DNA of 64,000 bases from NCBI GenBank assembly GCA_032871835.1, contig CM065302.1:682001-746000 (forward strand), in the 5' to 3' direction. Both the position numbers and the translations under genes were made by a program. Shown piece after piece: positions 12,070-23,700 of this stretch. This DNA is from Dipteronia dyeriana. Taxonomy: Eukaryota; Streptophyta; Magnoliopsida; Sapindales; Sapindaceae. Under the pieces are notes generated by a model that was given only the letters and a program-made list of their open reading frames with translations, was not told where the DNA came from and searched no databases. The stretch's first letter is position 1. Each line of letters opens with the position of its first letter.

Positions 12070-12415
12070 CAATGATTATATCCCTTATATAAATTAAAGA
12101 GTTATAAAAAAATGGAGGGTATTATTGTCATTTTCCTCTAATTTCTCTTTCTTTAAAATCATTAGAGATTTTATTACAAAAAGAACATAATCAATTAACT
12201 TTAAAACTTTAATGTTTTGTTTGGTAAGAGGAAGAGATAGAGAGAGGGAGATGATGGGAGGAGAGCTCCAATCCCTTGTTTGGTTGGAGAGACAAAAGAG
12301 GGGAAGAAGAAGAGGAAAGAGCTCTCCTCATTGGATGAGAAATGAGAGGAGAAATTTAAGGTAAATAACAATAATACCCTCCAATTTTGTATAACCTTTT
12401 GATTTATATAAAGGT
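12070..12415. repeat. Small inverted-repeat element (MITE-like)
   Basis: ATGGAGGGTATTATTGT near 12110 is matched in inverse by ACAATAATACCCTCCAAT near 12367, with the flanking words ATATAAAT and ATTTATAT also paired. Inside are purine-rich GAGAGG repeats and two copies of the TTGTTTGGT word. There is no open frame. I infer a non-autonomous DNA element; the superfamily is not clear. Confidence 0.55.
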
Positions 12416-12608
12416 AATATAGTAAATTTATAAATTATATACCAATACATCCTTTCAACCATCTTTTTAATACCAAACAACATAACGGATATATGTTATC
12501 ATCTCCATCCTTCTTACTCACTCTCCCTCTTAATTCATCCATCACTCTTTCTCTCTTTCTTTCTTTCTTTCTTTAAAAAAAAAATAAAAAAAATTGCACA
12601 TCACCTTT

Positions 12609-12905
12609 TAGTAGAGATGGTTGTACACCCCTCTTCCATACCTAGTGGTCAGGGGTTCGAAACTCACCATGCGTATTTTACAAGCATGTGTGAGAAGTTT
12701 TCTTCCGGTTTATGGGAGCAACCCTCTCTTCGGTTGTGAAAGTTGTAGTCCATATATAACATCTTCCCGATAGTGGGAGTCTTTCCGGTTATGAGAGTTG
12801 TCTATATGTAACCTCTCCCCGATAGTGGGAGTAGTATTCCGGATCGTGTTTGTAGAGTTTAATTAATCTTGTCAAGTTCCGACAGAATTGTGTTTTTTTT
12901 TTTAA
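12609..12905 (+). mobile_element. tRNA-derived SINE with T-rich tail
   Basis: TAGTAGAGATGG at 12609-12620 resembles a Pol III A box, and GGTTCGAAACTC at 12654-12665 is a good B box, spaced as in tRNA-derived SINEs. The tRNA-unrelated body contains a duplicated module (CCCGATAGTGGGAGT occurs twice, near 12765 and 12818). The element ends in a T run at about 12892-12903, the tail type of some plant SINEs. It is preceded by a (CTTT)n tract at about 12552-12575. I could not fix a target duplication. Confidence 0.65.
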
Positions 12906-13128
12906 ATCTTGATTTGTTTGGTTGAGAAATACAATTCACGAGATCTATAAGCTATCAATTGGGGACCATTTCATTTCAAACAATAAATACTTCTTTTTTT
13001 TCTTAATGGACAAAATTTTAAAATAAAGGAGCTCTTTTTTCTTTTTCAATCATCGATTAATCTCCACCGTCATTTAACATCATGCCACCAAAGTCAAACC
13101 GGACCAATCTATATTTTCTTTTAAGTAA

Positions 13129-14920
13129 GGGTTACTAGCACCAGTGTCCCCTGAATTTATAGCGCGGTAGCAAAATACCCCATGAATTTTTTTTCTTAGC
13201 AATTTACCTCTTAAACTATCATAAATTGGCAAAAGCTGACAGAAGTGAAACGGAAATTAAAGGAAAATTACACTTACACACCTTGATTACATGAATAATT
13301 CCATTAAAACTGAAAAAATATAATAATATTACACAAACACCCTTTGAAGTCCAACTTTTTTAGTTTTTAAACATTTATATGTAAATGAATTGTCTTTGTA
13401 GTTTGTACCAAAGAATTTTATTTTTAAAAAATTCAACATCTTCATCACCATTATCGCCCAACGATTCCAAATCCAGAAAAAAAAATATCAACATACAAAG
13501 CACCACCAAACCTAGGAAAAAAAAATCAACACACCACCAAACCAGCAGAACCCATGATCTGACCTTCATCATCACTATCACACCCAGACTCAGACCCAGA
13601 TCGCCATCATCACTAACACAAGAACTCAGGTCGTTGTCACCGCCACCAGAAAAAAGAAGAAGCAATTCATCATTACCAACACTAAAATCAATTCCAGCTT
13701 TCTTTTCTATTTTATTTTTCTTTAACAACACAAATAAAATTATCTCCAAACCAAGCCCAACCATTAAATCCAAAGAAAAAAAATAAAACATGTAAAGAAC
13801 AAAAAAAAAATCCAGAAATCTAGAAACCTCATCACCATATTCAATAGAAATCACTAGAAATTGAACCATCAACCGCCAAATTCACCAGAAACGCAACCAC
13901 CCCAAATCAAACACCCACTGCAAGATTCACCACCATCAACCACCCCTCTCTCTCTCTCTCTTCGAATCAATTACCAGATTCACCACACCCATCTCCTTTC
14001 ATTTTCATATACTGCCTCAAAGTTCAAACACGAATTAAAAATTAAAAAATAAAAATTTTACAAAAAACGCAAGACACCACATCATCTGTTCTTCATCATC
14101 TGCTGCTTCAAAGATGAATTTTTTTTTCCAGATTCGTTTCGATCTCTCTCACTTAACCCAAAGTGAATCTTTTCTCTCTAAACCTAGAAATTTGAGTCAA
14201 TCACAAAACCTATGACTCAAATCCAACCAAACCCATTTTACCACAACCACCCCAAATCCGAACTCAACCTCTTCGTTTGTCAGGATTGAAGAAATCAGAG
14301 GTTTATAAAAGAAGGATTTGGGATTTAGGATTTAGGGTTTCATGTGGAAGAGATCTACGAATTTGGGTGTTGTTTTGGTAAGGAAGTAGAGGGGGATCAG
14401 AGGATTTGTATGGTTGTTCTTGATGAGAAAGAGAGCAAGCGAGAGAGAGAGAGATTTGTGAAGAGAGGGAGAAATGAATAAATCATGTTTTTGTTTTCTT
14501 GAAAGGAATCAGGTGGTGATTTTGTTTTAAAAAAAAACTTAAGTTTTTTAAGTTTTTGTTTTTTTTTTTGTTTTTTGATGGGTTTGATTTGGTGGTGGGT
14601 GTTGGATTTGGGGTACTTTGATTTCTGAAAACTGATGGAGATTAGTTTTATAATTTTTAAAAAAATAATTAATTTTTTTTTTTGGATATTAGTCAAACAG
14701 GTCAAAGGGTGTTTGTGTAATATTATTATATTTTTTCAGTTTTAATGGAATTATTCATGTAATTAGGGTGTATAAGTGTAATTTTCCTTTAACTTCCGTT
14801 TCACTTCTGTCAGCTTTTGTCAATTTATGATAGTTCAAGGGGTAAATTGCCAAGAAAAAAAATCCAGGGGACACTTTACTACCGCGCTATAAGTTCAGGG
14901 GCCACTGATGCTATTAACCC
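13129..14920. mobile_element. MULE-like non-autonomous transposon, 1.79 kb
   Basis: Terminal inverted repeats of about 220 bp occupy 13129-13352 and 14697-14920. The left begins GGGTTACTAGCACCAGTG and the inverse of the right begins GGGTTAATAGCATCAGTG; both then share CCCCTGAA.TTATAGCGCGG. Flanks TTTAAGTAA (13120-13128) and ATTAATTAA (14921-14929) agree at 7 of 9, fitting the 9-bp duplication of Mutator-like elements. The interior has low-complexity Pro/Ser/Thr-coding stretches, a CT microsatellite and a GGATTTAGGGTTT segment, but no transposase. It may hold captured host 5'-leader sequence (Pack-MULE style); that is unproven. Confidence 0.85.
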
Positions 14921-15058
14921 ATTAATTAAATGCAATAACATGATTTTAGTTTCCCTTAAAAGGTTTCATATTCAGTTAATTGAATTAAATGCACCTACAG
15001 ATCGAATAGCTGTTTATTAAAAGGGTAATGATAAAAGTTTCATTTTTTTTATGGCACT

Positions 15059-15121
15059 TGAGGTGTCAACATCTTATAAATCATGAGATTATAAGTTGAT
15101 TAATGTGATGTTGACACCTCA
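15059..15121. repeat. Short perfect-arm hairpin
   Basis: TGAGGTGTCAACATC at 15059-15073 and its exact complement GATGTTGACACCTCA at 15107-15121 give a 15-bp stem with a 33-base loop. It could be the remnant of a small MITE. There is no sign of a mature small RNA. Confidence 0.6.
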
Positions 15122-15205
15122 CGCGTCACATTATTTAAGATTTTTTTTTAAAAAAATTAGAACGATTAGCATTACTTTTATTAAAATGATGGTTTATGAC
15201 TTTAT

Positions 15206-15743
15206 TGTTAGGATTTCGATTAACACAAATCAACATACATAGACACATAATTAATCCGAATAACCTAAAAATGTTGCTATATCATGATTAATCAAACCCT
15301 AGATACATATAATATTGACCCATGTCAATTCAAGAGAAAATTGAAAAAGAATTAATAGCGGAAGCGTAACTGAATCCATTGCTGGAGATTTGTAAACGAG
15401 TTGTGATCTTCCAAATTATAACGACCTTTATGAACCCTACCATGTTCTATTTTGCTCTGTTGATGGGGATATAGAGAAAACAAAAGTATCGTGTAATTTA
15501 GGGATCATAACCCTAAATATATATAATAATCAAATTATTAAATGTTGGCTATTTCTAATTCGGCCCCTCAACAAATTAGAAATAACACTCTGGTATCTAC
15601 ATATTAATTCCATGACAATTATACCCTTAAGCCTTAAATCTTTAAATCTTAATTAGATTACTTTAATTTAGGCTTAACTAAAAGATAGCACAACACATTT
15701 AATATTCACATGTGTGACTCCATATGATGGAATTTTTCCAACA
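15206..15743 (-). repeat. 3' LTR of the minus-strand copia element
   Basis: 538 bp, ending TG...CA-style on the minus strand (TGTTGGAAAAATTCC at its start). It matches 20728-21274 along its whole length. The polypurine tract lies directly outside it at 15744-15760 (plus strand ATCTCCCACTGGGCC). Confidence 0.95.
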
Positions 15744-16174
15744 ATCTCCCACTGGGCCACATATGTAACTCCAAAAATGTGTATGACTTTATGAGCTCCA
15801 AAATTTTGCTATCACAATTTTAGGGTATATCCGAACAATCTCTTCCATTGATTATGCCGACATAGGATCAAAGCGGTTTTCGTCACATTTAGCGTGACTA
15901 AACCCATCAATGGTCACGTATACCAACATAACCAAATGACATAGATCAATCATGGATGCGTAGCATGGAAATTACATGCAATGTGATCTATACATGTCTA
16001 TTCCAACTGGTCATACTTTATTCCTTAGTGAGATCAAAACTTAACACAATGTAACAGAGTGTAATTAACCGAATACTTTATTTCTGATCAGAAAAATATC
16101 CAAATACATAAATGCATAAGTATATCCAAAATAAAAATATAGAGCAATAAAATACAAAATTATACAAACTCCCA

Positions 16175-17090
16175 CTATAATGTGATATTCTCACACAAAA
16201 TAACACCCATATGAGCAGTGTGCTCATGAAAGACCTTGGGTGGTAATCCCTTTATATGCGGATCCGCTATCATGGAGTTTGTCTCAATGTGTTCTATGGA
16301 TATATGTCCACTATGTACTCTTTCCTTCACAACTAGGAACTTAATGTCAATATGCTTTAACTTAGATGAGCTTCTGTTGTTGTTAGAATATAGCACTATT
16401 GACTTATTGTCATAATATAGTTTGAGTGGTCTTTCAACACCCTCTAGAATGCGCAGCCCAGTGACAAAATTCTGCAGCCATATTCCATGGTTGGATGCCT
16501 CATAGCATGCTACAAACTCTGCTGCCATGGTGGAAGAAGCTATGAGTGTCTGTTTGGCACTCTTCCAAGAAATAGCTCCACCATCCAACAGGTATATGTA
16601 GCCTGATGTGGATCTCCTACTGTCTTGACATCCAGTAAAATTAGAGTCGGAATACCCTTTGATCTCCAATTGATCCGATCTCTTATATGTGAGCGTGTAA
16701 TCTTTTGTTCTCTTCAAATACCTCATAACCCGCTTGGCTGCTATCCAATGATCCATTCCAGGGTTACTTAAATATCTGCCGAACATACCAACAATGTACT
16801 CAATATCTGGACGTGTACACACCTGAGCATACATTAGACTCCCTATAGCTGATGCATAGGGAATCTTCTGCATTTCATTAGCTTCAAGGTTACATTTAGG
16901 GCACTGATTGAGACTGAACTTGTCTCCCTTAGCGACAGGGGTGTCAACTGGTTTGTTGTCCTGCATGCCAAACCTTTTGAGCACTGTATCGATATAGCTC
17001 CTTTGTGATAATCTAAGAATACCCCGAGAGCAATCTCGTTGTATCTGAATCCCTAATACAAAAGAGGAGTTACCAAGATCTTTCATCTAA
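16175..17090 (-). pseudogene. Copia RNase H and RT C-terminal part
   Basis: The open stretch of about 300 residues starts MKDLGNSSFVLGIQI and contains TRPDIEYIVGMFGRYLSNPG, the RNase H region with YSDSNFTGCQDSRRSTSGY, the AAEFVACYEA segment and YYDNKSIV. These are the usual landmarks after the copia polymerase active site, and the three acidic RNase H positions appear kept. It is separated from the upstream RT by a stop just before MKDLG, and so belongs to one decayed polyprotein. Confidence 0.93.
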
Positions 17091-17698
17091 AAATTCTTTT
17101 GATAGAAATCTCTTGGTTTCATGCAACAAGCCTATATCATTTGTGGCAAACAGTATGTCATCGGCATATAAAACCAGGAATATGTGATTACTCCCATTGA
17201 ATTTGTGATACACACAATTATAAACAACTTTATCTCAAAACCAAACGAGATAACCATTTAATGAAACTTATGGTACCACTGACGGGAAGCTTGCTTGAGT
17301 CCATAGATGGATTTTGTCAATTTGTAAACCATATTCTTTGGGTCTCCCAACTCAAAGTTTTCTGGTTGCACCATATAATTTTTTTCGTCAATATCACCAT
17401 TGAGAAACACCGTCTTGACATCCATCTGATGAAGCTTAAGGTCAAAATGTGTAACAAGTGTCATGATTGTCCTAAAAGAGTCATTCGTTGAAACTGGAGA
17501 GAAAGTCTCTTTATAGTCAATCCCTTCCTTTTGGGTAAAGCCTTTAGCTACAAGACGAGTCTTATACCTCTCCACATTACCTTTCGAATCCCTTTTGGTT
17601 TTAAATATCCATTTACAACCAATGGGTTTCGCACTTTCTGGTAATGGGACAAGTTCCCAAACCTTATTGTCTTGCATAGATTTATATTCCTCATTCAT
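17091..17698 (-). pseudogene. Copia reverse transcriptase, decayed
   Basis: The fingers/palm segment reads KPIGCKWIFKTKRDSKGN, RLVAKGFTQKEGIDYKETFS, LHQMDVKTVFLNGD and SIYGLKQASRQWYHKFH (17258-17698). The catalytic loop is at about 17130-17180 as LVLYADDILFA, so the usual YVDD reads YADD. Frames are broken between 17258 and 17090. In an active element this domain copies the genomic RNA into DNA. Confidence 0.93.
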
Positions 17699-17699
17699 G

Positions 17700-18250
17700 G
17701 CATCAATCCACTTTTGAGAGTTGGAACCCTACATGGCTTGATGGAAGTTGATTGGATCAAAATCTATCATTCCAATGTCTTCCCCATGTTCCTGGAGAAA
17801 TACGAAAAAGAAAATCGTCCAGAATAACATTTCTTCTTTCTCTAGTGGATCGCCTTAATGACACTGGTTCTTGAGGTTGTTGAGTATATTCCTCAGGAAC
17901 AATTACCTCATCTTGAATGAGGGGTTGTTCAACATTGTCTGGTTGAGGATCTAGATTCACTTCTTGATCAATGACAAGTATAGAAACCTACATATTGTCA
18001 AAAACGATAATAGGAATCGTAATCGATTCTTCCTTAAAGACAATGTCTTTAACCTTATTTCTCCCCCCAAACTCAACATCCTCAAAAAATGTTGCAGTTC
18101 CCGTTTCAAAAATTGACCTAAGTGTGGGATCATAAAACTTATAGCCCCTTGATCGCTCAGAGTAGCCAATGAAGCAGATGCTCATAGTTTTAGAGTCCAA
18201 TTTTTTTTTATGTGGCCTGTAAGACCTTGCCTCAGCTGGACATCCCAAAA
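17700..18250 (-). pseudogene. Copia post-integrase (SH3-like) segment and linker
   Basis: GCPAEARSYRPHKKKLDSKT followed by CFIGYSERSRGYKFYDP is the conserved region just after the copia integrase core. Further on, SLRRSTRERR sits in the acidic linker that precedes RT. The integrase catalytic core itself is missing: the homology begins abruptly near 18250, at the internal deletion. Confidence 0.88.
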
Positions 18251-18400
18251 TGTGAAAATGCTTTAGACTAGGCTTTATGCTTGTCCAAAGCTCATAAGGT
18301 GTTTAACAACTTCATTATTCTCTCTCTTTTTGCCCTTATCCTTAGAGGTGCTAGCCAAATGAGCAATTTCGGTCATATCTTACTTCAGTCTCTCTTCCTC

Positions 18401-18965
18401 TTACACATAATAGGAAATGAGCTCATTAAGTGTCCATTTCTCCCTTTTACAGTTGTAACTGACCTTAAACTGACTGTATTGTGCAGGAAGTGATATTATT
18501 ACCAAATGCACGAGCAAGTCGACAGACAGCTCGAGCTTCAGTGCCTTAAGCTTAGAAACAATATGAAACATTTCCATAATGTACTCCCTAATGTTCCCTT
18601 TGCCTTTGTACTTAGAAATCAAGCTTTGCAAATGCATGCTTGTTTCTGCCTTATCGTTTTTTTTTACAAAACGCTTTTCAATTTAGGTTAGGAACTATTT
18701 GGCTTTGGTTATCTTTTCAGATACCGCACCCCTAAATGCCTCCGGAATGCCGCGCTTGATGATCATAAGACTCATGCGATTTGAGCGATCCCACTTCTCA
18801 AAGTTCTTCCTATCATCAGGAGAACTTGCATCCGTAAGAGAAGCGGGTTGCTCAACCCGAAGTGCAAGGTCTAGATCCATGCAGCCGAGAACAATTTCTA
18901 TGTTCTCCTTCCAATCCTTAAAGTTGGTCCCATTAAGCATGGATATAGAGTTGATATTAGCAGAT
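18401..18965 (-). pseudogene. Copia gag (UBN2 type), truncated
   Basis: MLNGTNFKDWKENIEIVLGC (from 18940) and the downstream block YKGKGNIREYIMEMFHIVSK, VIISLPAQYSQFKVSYN belong to the UBN2-type capsid of plant copia elements. A stop and a frame change separate the two near 18650-18695. The zinc knuckle is lost in the internal deletion: a Lys-rich SKDKGKKRENN remnant near 18310-18350 is the last gag sequence seen. Confidence 0.88.
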
Positions 18966-20727
18966 ATAGTAAAACATTAGCTTGAAAGAGAACAAAACAA
19001 ACACACAAGCATGCTCACATTAATAACCAAATACAATGATCAACAAATTCAAATAATGGTAAGTCTCATCTCAAGATACCTAGCACAACATTAATATCAA
19101 GTCTTTGGACAATAATATTAATTGTAAGTGGTACTCTTGTTGTAGTGATCAAATATTGACAATAATTAATGTCAAATAATAAATCTATCTTTGCATCGAC
19201 TTATTATTCACAATGTAAAACCTTATAATCGTCACATATTTATCACCACAGGTGTGTGTGTAATTCGGTCAAGTATTAACCTTCCCTTGGGCCGACTAAT
19301 ATTTGCATGAATTTACACATATATAAGCATCAAACATCCCTCATGAATAATCTACACAAGAGAGGTCACTTTGGTGACATCTTGCTTCAATTAGCCTATT
19401 TAGAATGATAGAACACTTTATTTAATCATAAAAGATATACCAAATAATGGTCGGTCCCATCTTAAGATACTTAGTACAACATTCATATCAAGTCTTTAGA
19501 TAATAATATTAATTGTAAGTGGTGCTCTTGTTGTAGTTATCAAACATTGACAATATTTTGTGTTAAATAATAAATCTATCTTTGGATCAATTTATTATTC
19601 ATATGTAAAACCTTATAATCGTCACATATTTATCACCACAAGTGTGTGTGCACTTCAGCAAAGTATTAACCTTCCTTTGAGCCGGCTAATACTCATATTA
19701 ATTTACACACCCACAAACATCCAACATCCCTCATGAATAATCTACACAAGAGGTGTCACTTTGGCAACATCTTGTTTCAATTAACCCATTTAGAATGATG
19801 GACCACCTTAGTTAATCATAAAAGGTATACCCAAATATTTGAATTTGAGTTAATCCTTATAATAAAATAAAAATAAATAAAAATTTATTTTATTTTATCA
19901 AAATTACAAAAGTGTCCATTATTTTGTAAAATTATATAAAGGCCCCTCAAGTTTTCATATTTAAAATTTAGCCCAAAATTTTTGAAAATTACAAAATGAC
20001 CCCGTAACTTTTCAATAATTATAAATCTGCCCCAAAACTTTTTCATAATTGCAAACATAGCCTTTACGTTTTTGAAATTATAGATTGACTTTGAAATTTT
20101 ATCAAAATCACATAATGGCCCAAACAAATTGTAAAACAATCCCTAAAGAATATCAAATTCTCCACAAGTGACCCAAAGCAAAAACAACTATAAACCCTAG
20201 TACACCGTGCGCCGCTGTTGCCATAGCCACCACGCATTAGCCAAAAAACCACGACAAATGGCAGCAGAAGCAGATGGGCGACGACGGAGACCAAGAATCG
20301 ATCGACGCGGCGCGATCTGGACCAGCGATCTCCTCCTCACCAGCGATCTCCTCCTCACCACCAATCACACGATGTCTTGCAGGAAAAGAAACGAATTTGG
20401 GGCAAAATCCCACCGAAAACCCATCAACCTTGGTGAGGTCACGAGTTTGGTGTGGTCTGGGTTGATAAAACCCATCGACTATTTTTTTTTTAATCAACGA
20501 AACAAAATAAAAATAAAAAAACTTTCAGTTCAATTTTTTTTCTTTTAATACATACCCATATTTATCATCAAACAATAACCGAATCCAAATCCAAAACACC
20601 GAATTACCGAAACTCAATCAAATTTCATAAGAGAAGATCAAAACCCTAATTGTTCAGAAATTTCTTAAAAATCTAATGTCCAAATCTCAATTCTCAAGAA
20701 TTAATCATGGGTGACTCTGATACCACT
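18966..20727 (-). repeat. Copia leader with 391-bp tandem duplication and primer site
   Basis: The unusually long non-coding leader holds two copies of a 391-bp unit (about 19051-19441 and 19442-19833). Both carry the words AATATTAATTGTAAGTGGT, CCTTATAATCGTCACATATT and CATCCCTCATGAATAATC. At 19885-20140 a shorter motif recurs: an AAATT..C.AAA word with a C-rich pause, giving a repetitive minus-strand frame of Asn/Phe-Gly type. The primer-binding site TGGTATCAGAGTC (minus strand, 20713-20725) matches the initiator-Met tRNA 3' end and sits 2 bases inside the 5' LTR. Confidence 0.85.
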
Positions 20728-21274
20728 TGTAAGGATTTGAATTAACATAATAAAACAAAAACAACATGTATAGACACATAATTAATCCGAATAACTTAAA
20801 CATGTTTCTATATCATGATTAATTAAACCCTAGATACATATAATATTGACCCATGTCAATTCAAGAGAAAATTGAAAAAGAATTAATATCGGAAGCGTAC
20901 CTGAATCCATTGCTGTAGATTTGTGAATGGGTTGTGATCTTTCAAATTATCACGACCTTTATGAACCTTACCGTGTTCTATTTTGCTCTATTGATGGGGA
21001 TACAGAGAAAAGAAAAGTATCGTGTAATTTGGGGACCATAACCCTAAATATATATACTAATCAAATTATTAAATGTTGGCTATTTCTAATTCGTCCCCTC
21101 AACAAATTAGAAATAGCACTATGGTATCTACACATTAATTCCATGACAATTATACCCTTAAGGCTTAAAACTTTAAATCTTAATTAGATCACTTTAATTT
21201 AGGCTTAACCAAAAGATAGCACAACACATTTAATATTCACATGTGTGGTCCCATATGATGGATTTTTTCTAACA
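20728..21274 (-). repeat. 5' LTR of the minus-strand copia element
   Basis: 547 bp, aligning throughout with 15206-15743. The outer end reads TCTAACA before the TTTAT duplication, and the inner end reads TGTAAGGATTTG on the plus strand. Confidence 0.95.
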
Positions 21275-21454
21275 TTTATGTATACCGTCTACACCATAGG
21301 GAACATCAATCTCATATCTGTATTTGGTATGCCTTTGGGGAAAAAAAAAAGAAAAAAAAAACTAAACTGCTGTTAGGGCTGTTGGGCGGCCCCGATGGCT
21401 GTTTTTTAAAAAATAATAATTTTTTTTTAAAGAAAAGAAAAGAAAAAGAAAAAG

Positions 21455-21670
21455 AAAAATGGTTTGGAATCGGCGGTTTTAAACCGAAACTGAACCGTCA
21501 GTTCTTAGTCGGTTTTTTTCGAAGGTGAACCGAAACCGAAACCGAAACCGAAACCGAAACTTCGATCCCACTGTTATGATTATGGTTTCAAAACTGGTTC
21601 CACGATTACAGTTCATTTCACACGGTTACGATTCGATTCCACGGTTTGAACCAAACCGTGGACATGTCTA
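21455..21670. mobile_element. Partial hAT-like MITE terminus
   Basis: The block repeats features of the element at 588-946: TTTTTTTCGAAGG followed by AACCGAAACC words, GTTCATTTCACACGGTTACGATTCG, and the terminal CCGTGGACATGTCTA. A run of five to six ACCGAA units lies at about 21526-21560. The left terminus is not recognisable. An A/G-rich tract (21340-21460) occupies that position. Confidence 0.5.
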
Positions 21671-21717
21671 GTGAGGACGGAGTTTGAATTAATTAGAATG
21701 ATTTGTCCTCTTTAATA

Positions 21718-21718
<1 letters not shown>

Positions 21719-21776
<58 letters not shown>
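21719..21776. repeat. (TA)n microsatellite
   Basis: Uninterrupted TA dinucleotides for about 58 bp. Confidence 0.97.
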
Positions 21777-21778
<2 letters not shown>

Positions 21779-22050
21779 AAACAAAAGATATATTGCAAAA
21801 TAGATCCCTAATACAAAGAACATAGTATGTAGCAACACATTCCTTTTTAATAATGTCTTAATCAGCTATCTCCCTTTGGATTTGGAGTTCTCTTTTACGG
21901 GACTTGTCTTGTTATCTTCGTTTCATACCCTTAAAAATCTATAGTTACTTGCCTGTTTACAAAATTACATTTAATGACTAAAGTGAATGAAATATGATAA
22001 CCTACGTTAACAACAGTTTCCACTTTTAGAAGTTCAAGGAAAAACAAATT

Positions 22051-22860
22051 GGATTAAATCGTATTTTACAATTAGATATACGATATTTTAGTTTTCGTTC
22101 AAATTTCACTTACTAATAACTATAAAAAATCATATACGGCAAGAAATATTTAAATACCTTAAAATTCATACATAGGTTTAAACAAATATTTAAAGAAGTT
22201 CTAAAAAAAAGGATGAAATCGTATTTTACAATGAAATATAAGATTTTTTTTATTTTTTCGTTCAAATTTTCCTTACTAATAAACTCATATTTGGTAAGAA
22301 AGTTTTAATTGCCTCAAAAAATATACATAGGTATAAAAAACAGTATTTTAAGATGTTTAATGACAAAGAAATTTGATGAAATCGCATTTTAGAATGAAAT
22401 ACACAAATTTTTTAGTTTTCGTTCAAATTTCCCATATTAACCACTAACAAAAAAAATCATATTTTGAAAAAAAGAAAAATTCCTCAAAACAAGTACATAG
22501 GTATATAAAAAAAGTATTTAATGAATTTCTATAATAAAATTTGGATGAAATCACATTTTACAATGAAATATACTATTTTTTAGTTTTCGTTCAAATTTCC
22601 CTTATTAACCTTATAAAAAGTCATATTTAGAAAAAAATTTAAATTGTTTCAATATTTGTGCACAGGTATAAAAAAAAACTATTTTAAGAAGTTTTATAAT
22701 TTTTTTTTGGATGGAATCACATTTTACAATGAAATATATATATATTTTTCTTAAAATTTCACTAACCAACCACTATAAAAATTCATATTTGGAAAAATAA
22801 TAATTTAAATGCCTCAAAATTTACTCATGTGTTAAAAAGTATCTTAAGAAGTTCTATGAT
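22051..22860. repeat. Short array of about 165-bp monomers
   Basis: Five diverged copies start near 22051, 22211, 22373, 22553 and 22709. Each opens with a GGATGAAATC.CATTTTA word, continues with GAAATATA, TTTAGTTTTCGTTCAAATTTC and TTGCCTCAAAA, and closes with CATAGGTATAAAAA. Spacing is 156-180 bp. The order of words resembles segments of the large satellite at 57-64 kb (CAAATTTCCCTTA.TAACC, TTAAATTGCCT, ATAGGTA). There is no coding capacity. Confidence 0.8.
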
Positions 22861-23700
22861 TTTTTTTTTTTTTTGATTTGCCATGTACACCTTCGTTTTT
22901 ATGCAAAATCCACTAATAGTTGAATCGATTTTTGGGTGTTTTTTAATATAAAATTCTTGTTTGAAAGTTTCACTATTTGGAATTAGTATAAATAATATTT
23001 TTTGGACCAAATTTTTTTTAATAGTGTTGTTAATCAGTTTTTTAACAATTTTCATTATTGATTATATTATTAGAGATTAAATAGACCCGTACGGAAAAAA
23101 AAAAAAAGAAGAAACTGAAGTCCAATATTGCTATTATTGGGTCTTAATTACCACTTGGGGTGCTATTATTGAGTTTTTATATCGCTTTTTTTTATTTAAA
23201 TTTCGTACGATTGAATAATGTTTTTCCATCGTGACATTTTTATTATTGTTCATACTCTTTTAATAGGTGTAAATAATAATTTATTTATACGTAAATTGTA
23301 ATGACTAGTGTAGGTAAAGATATAATATATATATAGTAGTTTTCTAATAAATACGTCATAAAATTATAAGTTAAGGGCGTTTAATCACAATCACACATTC
23401 CTATTGGGTGTGAGTATTCGTTAATGTGTGAGAAAATTGAATATTACAATCGACTCTTAAAAATCTATATTTATAAAAATCTAAAAAACATTGAAATAAA
23501 GTCAAGATAATTCTAATAGTCGATAAATAAAGTTCAACTATTCTTTCATAATTATAGTTCATATAATCATAATAAACTTAAAAATATAATCATAATAATT
23601 CTAATAGTATTGAAAATCTATAAAATCTTTACATCTAAAATTATTTATTAAAATCTCAATCAAATACATTCTCTTAATTACCACTTGAATGTCGAGGGAT
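22861..23700. other. AT-rich intergenic with a dispersed 'GTACACCTTCGTTTTT' block
   Basis: The block at about 22876-22980 (GTACACCTTCGTTTTT, GCAAAATCCACT, TTCTTGTTTGAAAGTTT) recurs at about 24804 and 25050. The rest is AT-rich without gene features. Confidence 0.5.

Larger units (their letters stand above)
15206..21274 (-). mobile_element. Ty1/copia retrotransposon, internally deleted, both LTRs
   Basis: A 6.07-kb element on the minus strand, flanked by an exact 5-bp duplication TTTAT (15201-15205 and 21275-21279). Minus-strand order: 5' LTR 20728-21274, primer site, long leader, gag, then an abrupt jump to the region after integrase, RT, RNase H, polypurine tract GTGGGAGAT beside the 3' LTR, and 3' LTR 15206-15743. 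Protease and the integrase core are absent, with only about 150 bp between gag and the post-integrase segment. The LTRs differ by scattered substitutions and indels, so the insertion is not recent. Every coding part has stops or frameshifts. It cannot transpose on its own. Confidence 0.95.

Noticed and set aside
12609..12665. Possible functional tRNA gene
   Set aside because: A and B boxes are present but no cloverleaf arms follow; the longer body and T tail fit a SINE.
13375..14052. Several Pro/Ser/Thr-rich frames inside the MULE-like element
   Set aside because: Low complexity, overlapping on both strands, no recognisable domain.
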